Source: Gammaproteobacteria bacterium (GTDB taxonomy: Bacteria > Pseudomonadota > Gammaproteobacteria > Steroidobacterales > Woeseiaceae). Taken from it: DNA of 40,822 bases. The stretch lies in NCBI GenBank assembly GCA_029863705.1, contig JAOTUU010000008.1:1-40822 (forward strand), given 5' to 3'. The position numbers were made by a program, and so were the translations under genes. Below, in pieces: positions 37,634 to 40,822 of the stretch; position 1 is the stretch's first letter; each line of letters begins with the position of its first letter. The notes beneath the pieces were generated by a model that was not told the origin of the DNA, made no database searches, and saw only the letters and a program-made list of their open reading frames with translations.

Positions 37634-38362
37634 CTATGCGTCGCGAGTAATTCGGCCTGCGATAATGCCGGCTATAAGCAAGAAAACGCCAATACCGAAC
37701 AGGTATTCGGGATAGATCCTGAAGATGCCGCAAACAAAAATCGCCGCGATGTTGATAACTTGAAATGCATTGATGATGTTGCTCTCACGAAGCACCGCCT
37801 TCGGGAAGCGCAGCCGTGAAATCATCAGGAGGGCGAGCACAAACATAAGGACCGGCAAATAAAGATGCAACGGCAATAACACTGCGATATCGTCGTGCCT
37901 GAGCAGCACGATAACCATCGACGATAACAGGCCGCCGCCGGCTGCCGTTATTGGTATGCCTGCAAACCAGCCTGTGCGAGGCTTCGATGAGGCCAGGTTA
38001 AACCGCGCCAGTCGCATTGCACCGGCCAGTACAAACACACCACATGCGGCGAGTAATACCCAAAACTGACCCGATTCAACTTCAACATCGGCGATTTGCA
38101 GCCCGGCGTTAAAAATGAGGACACCGGGGGCGACGCCGAAGGATACAAGGTCGGCCATCGAGTCGAACTCAGCGCCGAAACTCGACGTTGCTTTGAGCAG
38201 CCGTGCCGCAATTCCGTCCATGGTGTCCAAAAGGCCACACCAGACGATCAGCCAGGCTGCGAACTCCAGGTCACCGATCTGTGCGGTCACAATGGAGCTC
38301 AGACCGAGCAGTAAGCTCAGGGCAGTAAGACTATTAGGAATAGAATAGCGGAGTACGCTCAA
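37634..38362 (-). CDS. pssA: CDP-diacylglycerol--serine O-phosphatidyltransferase-like (CDP-alcohol phosphatidyltransferase)
   Basis: Complete motif DG-x2-AR-x8-G-x3-D-x3-D: 'DGIAARLLKATSSFGAEFDSMAD'; multiple TM segments; TTG start. Confidence 0.85.
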   Translation of the reverse strand: MSVLRYSIPNSLTALSLLLGLSSIVTAQIGDLEFAAWLIVWCGLLDTMDGIAARLLKATSSFGAEFDSMADLVSFGVAPGVLIFNAGLQIADVEVESGQFWVLLAACGVFVLAGAMRLARFNLASSKPRTGWFAGIPITAAGGGLLSSMVIVLLRHDDIAVLLPLHLYLPVLMFVLALLMISRLRFPKAVLRESNIINAFQVINIAAIFVCGIFRIYPEYLFGIGVFLLIAGIIAGRITRDA

Positions 38363-38438
38363 GACTGGTGTTCACTCTGACGCGGTGACTTCGAGCCATT
38401 TTGCATGGCGGGCCACGTTTAATCCAGTCGCCAGCCGC

Positions 38439-39275
38439 TTATCGGCCCCTGGAAAAACGGCGAGTGGTCACGCCGATCGGGCCGCGCGGCAGGACTATCT
38501 GCATTGGTGCGCCGTCGCGAACAATATCAACAACAACGGATTCACCCGGTTCACCTTGCATCGTCTGCTGCGTCAGCTCCATGGTGCTGAAGACACGCTG
38601 CCCGTCATAGCCTGTTATCTCGTCGCCCGATTGCAGTCCGGCGAGTTGCCCGGGCGATGACTCTATGACGCTACCGACCTGGACAGCGGTTGGCCGACCG
38701 TTGGCTGTCAGGTATTGCTCATACTCGATATCACCAAGCTCGGCACGCAGTGACAGGTCTGGATTCAGGCCGATATCGAACGGGTCAAAAGGCTCACCGG
38801 AACGTCGCGCATCAAACCGCGCCTGCATGGCCTGTACCTGGAGTTGCGCCTCGCGCTGAATGATCCACTCCGCCCGATCAGGCGCGAACCCCTGGTTTAC
38901 GAGAGCAGTCCTGCGCCCCTCGGGCGAACGATCAGGACGTGTCTGCCGCCTGGCTTCGAATGCCAGGCGTTCTGCCTGCGTCTCCGTCGCGGTGAACTCG
39001 TCACGCGCTTCTTCCGCGTCACGCATGTCACCAAGCTCCTCGATTTCGGCATAGATTACTCGCAGCTCCTCTTCGAGCAACTGCCGCGCATTACGCTCTT
39101 GCGCAACGGCAACCTCAAGAGCGCGAATTCGATCTTCGGTCGCTGCTGACGCGTCGAAATAATCAGCAGAATTGAACTCTGGTGTCGGGGCCGACGCCCG
39201 ATCATTCATTTTGTAAGCCGCGACCGCGAATCCGGCGACAAGGACAACTCCAAGAACGCTTGCTGTGATTTTCAT
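38439..39275 (-). CDS. PDZ-domain protein with N-terminal membrane anchor and coiled coil
   Basis: 'QVGSVIESSPGQLAGLQSGDEITGYDGQRVFSTMELTQQTMQGEPGESVVVDIVRDG' PDZ; upstream Glu/Arg-rich coiled coil. Confidence 0.82.
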   Translation of the reverse strand: MKITASVLGVVLVAGFAVAAYKMNDRASAPTPEFNSADYFDASAATEDRIRALEVAVAQERNARQLLEEELRVIYAEIEELGDMRDAEEARDEFTATETQAERLAFEARRQTRPDRSPEGRRTALVNQGFAPDRAEWIIQREAQLQVQAMQARFDARRSGEPFDPFDIGLNPDLSLRAELGDIEYEQYLTANGRPTAVQVGSVIESSPGQLAGLQSGDEITGYDGQRVFSTMELTQQTMQGEPGESVVVDIVRDGAPMQIVLPRGPIGVTTRRFSRGR

Positions 39276-39369
39276 AGACTGTCTCCGAGCCCATCATACA
39301 ACGACGATCTGCTGTAATCAGACCGGGTTTGTGTTGTTATGTTGCGCATAACTGACCGGAGATTCTGCT

Positions 39370-40822
39370 GTGATCCATAAACGACTATTCCCCATTGTGG
39401 CGCTCGCGTTTGCGGCCTGTTCCGAGGCCCCTTTAGAGGATCCTGCCGAACGGGTTAACCAGATAGCTTCAGATTTCGTACACGGCTATTTCCGGCAATT
39501 CCCGGAAGAAGTCTACGAGGTAGGCTATAGCGGCGCCCCGATGGACCGCTTTGGCGACCACAGTGAGGCGGCCACAAATGCGTGGGATGCCAAGGTAGAC
39601 CAATGGCTCATATCGCTAAACGAGATTGATGTAGAGGAACTTGCGGGTTCAGCCGAAGCAGTCACCTATGTGTTCACGCATGAGCAACTACAGGCTCATG
39701 TTGATCGACGAGTTTGCCAAACTGACTTGTGGAACGTCAGCCCGACCTGGACAGGCTGGCAATTTATGTTTGCATCCACAATGGCGATTCAGCCGATTGA
39801 AACCGCTGACGAACAGCAAGCCGCCATCGATCGAATCGTTGATGCGGCGCGATTCCTGAAAACGGATATCAGCAATTTGCGCCGAGGTCTCGATCAAGGT
39901 TATGCCGCAGCACAAAGTAACGTTGTCGCCGTCATCGACCAGGTAACGTCACTCATCGACACGCCCACTGAAGATTCGCCGCTGTTCAGCCCTGCCTTCC
40001 GTTCCGACGACGAGGGCTTCATTAGCGGCTACCGTGCAGCATACGAATCGACTCTCAAGCCGGCGCTGGTCGCTTATCGCGACTTTCTGGCGAGCGATTA
40101 CGAGGGTCGGGACGCTGTCGGTGTCGGAAATAATCCGAACGGTGAGGCCTGCTACGCGGCATCGGTCCGCTACTGGTCGTCCGTTTCGATGACTGCCGAG
40201 GAAATTCACCGCGCCGGCCTCTCGCAAATGGCGCGCATCCAGAGCGAGATGCTGCAGATAGCGCAAGATTCGTTTGGCACTGACGACGTAAAGGGCTTGC
40301 TCGCTGAATTGCGCACGAACCCTGATTACACATTTGGCAGCGAGCAGGAAATGCTCGACTATATTGGCGCTGCTGTGCAACGCGGCAAGGAGGCCTTGCC
40401 AGATTGGTTCGGCAATGTTCCCGATGCCGATTTGATAATCATTCCGTCGCCCGCATACGAAAAGGATTCCGGTGGAGGATTCTATTCTGCCGGTTCGGCC
40501 GACGGCAGTCGTCCGGGTACCTACCAGGTGGGCACCTACAATCCGCAGGGAATCAGCAAGGCAGGCGCGGAATCGACCGCATTTCACGAGAGCTACCCCG
40601 GCCATCACACGCAAGTCTCGCTCTCGCTCATGAACTCTTCCTTGCACCCGATATTGCGTTATATCGGGGTATCAGGATCTGTAGAAGGCTGGGCTTTGTA
40701 CACCGAGCGCCTCGCAGATGAGATGGGCCTTTATTCGAGTGACATTGCACGGCTGGGAATGCTGTCGAATGAGGCTTATCGTGCGGCCCGGCTCGTGGTC
40801 GACCCGGGCATGCACGTTATGG
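39370..40822 (+). CDS. DUF885-family protein, predicted lipoprotein, truncated at the window end
   Basis: GTG start at 39370; lipobox ALAFAAC; 'GTYQVGTYNPQGISKAGAESTAFHESYPGHHTQ' (HExxPGHH) and 'GSVEGWALYTERLADEMGLY'. Not in the ORF track because it is open at the edge. Confidence 0.88.
   Translation, partial: MIHKRLFPIVALAFAACSEAPLEDPAERVNQIASDFVHGYFRQFPEEVYEVGYSGAPMDRFGDHSEAATNAWDAKVDQWLISLNEIDVEELAGSAEAVTYVFTHEQLQAHVDRRVCQTDLWNVSPTWTGWQFMFASTMAIQPIETADEQQAAIDRIVDAARFLKTDISNLRRGLDQGYAAAQSNVVAVIDQVTSLIDTPTEDSPLFSPAFRSDDEGFISGYRAAYESTLKPALVAYRDFLASDYEGRDAVGVGNNPNGEACYAASVRYWSSVSMTAEEIHRAGLSQMARIQSEMLQIAQDSFGTDDVKGLLAELRTNPDYTFGSEQEMLDYIGAAVQRGKEALPDWFGNVPDADLIIIPSPAYEKDSGGGFYSAGSADGSRPGTYQVGTYNPQGISKAGAESTAFHESYPGHHTQVSLSLMNSSLHPILRYIGVSGSVEGWALYTERLADEMGLYSSDIARLGMLSNEAYRAARLVVDPGMHVM

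Noticed and set aside
39336-39352. GTTATG-TTGCG-CATAAC inverted repeat just upstream of the DUF885 gene
   Set aside because: Only 6-bp arms; such repeats are expected by chance at this scale and nothing else supports an operator.
39949-40647. 232-aa minus-strand ORF near the right edge
   Set aside because: Antisense to the DUF885 lipoprotein, which has lipobox and HExxPGHH motifs; shadow ORF.
1-40822. CRISPR arrays, tRNA/rRNA genes, transposases, phage or defence-system genes
   Set aside because: Looked for regularly spaced repeats, structural RNA-like conserved segments and mobile or defence proteins by eye; none recognised. tRNAs could be missed without tRNAscan-SE.

Overview
The window looks like one gammaproteobacterial-type chromosome segment, densely coding, with about 34 supported protein genes. 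I saw no rRNA, tRNA, CRISPR array or transposase. The left ~29 kb is rich in apparent nucleoside and nucleic-acid scavenging genes. These include two Oar-like TonB-dependent receptors, two sulfatases, and an exported adenosine deaminase. They also include an exported DEDD-exonuclease-fold protein, a 5'-nucleotidase lipoprotein, a YjjG-like HAD nucleotidase, an alcohol dehydrogenase, two aldehyde dehydrogenases, and a small thymidylate-synthase-like protein. A uridine phosphorylase lies divergent to a PfkB kinase fused to a Qng1/HhH-glycosylase-like domain with an EndoIII-type Cys cluster. Further along are a LysR regulator, a YjjI/YjjW glycyl-radical enzyme pair, an SAH/MTA-deaminase-like lipoprotein, a hotdog thioesterase and DeoB. 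The right ~11 kb holds a caa3/coxMNOP-like terminal oxidase operon behind an ECF sigma/anti-sigma pair, then a sodium:solute symporter, PssA, a PDZ protein and a truncated DUF885 lipoprotein. The best candidate for an undescribed system is the PfkB-Qng1-like fusion (15370-17169) and its partners, read as a one-polypeptide 'phosphorylate, then cleave' salvage enzyme for a modified nucleoside, possibly queuosine. All assignments come from reading translations and motifs by eye; no database search was run.
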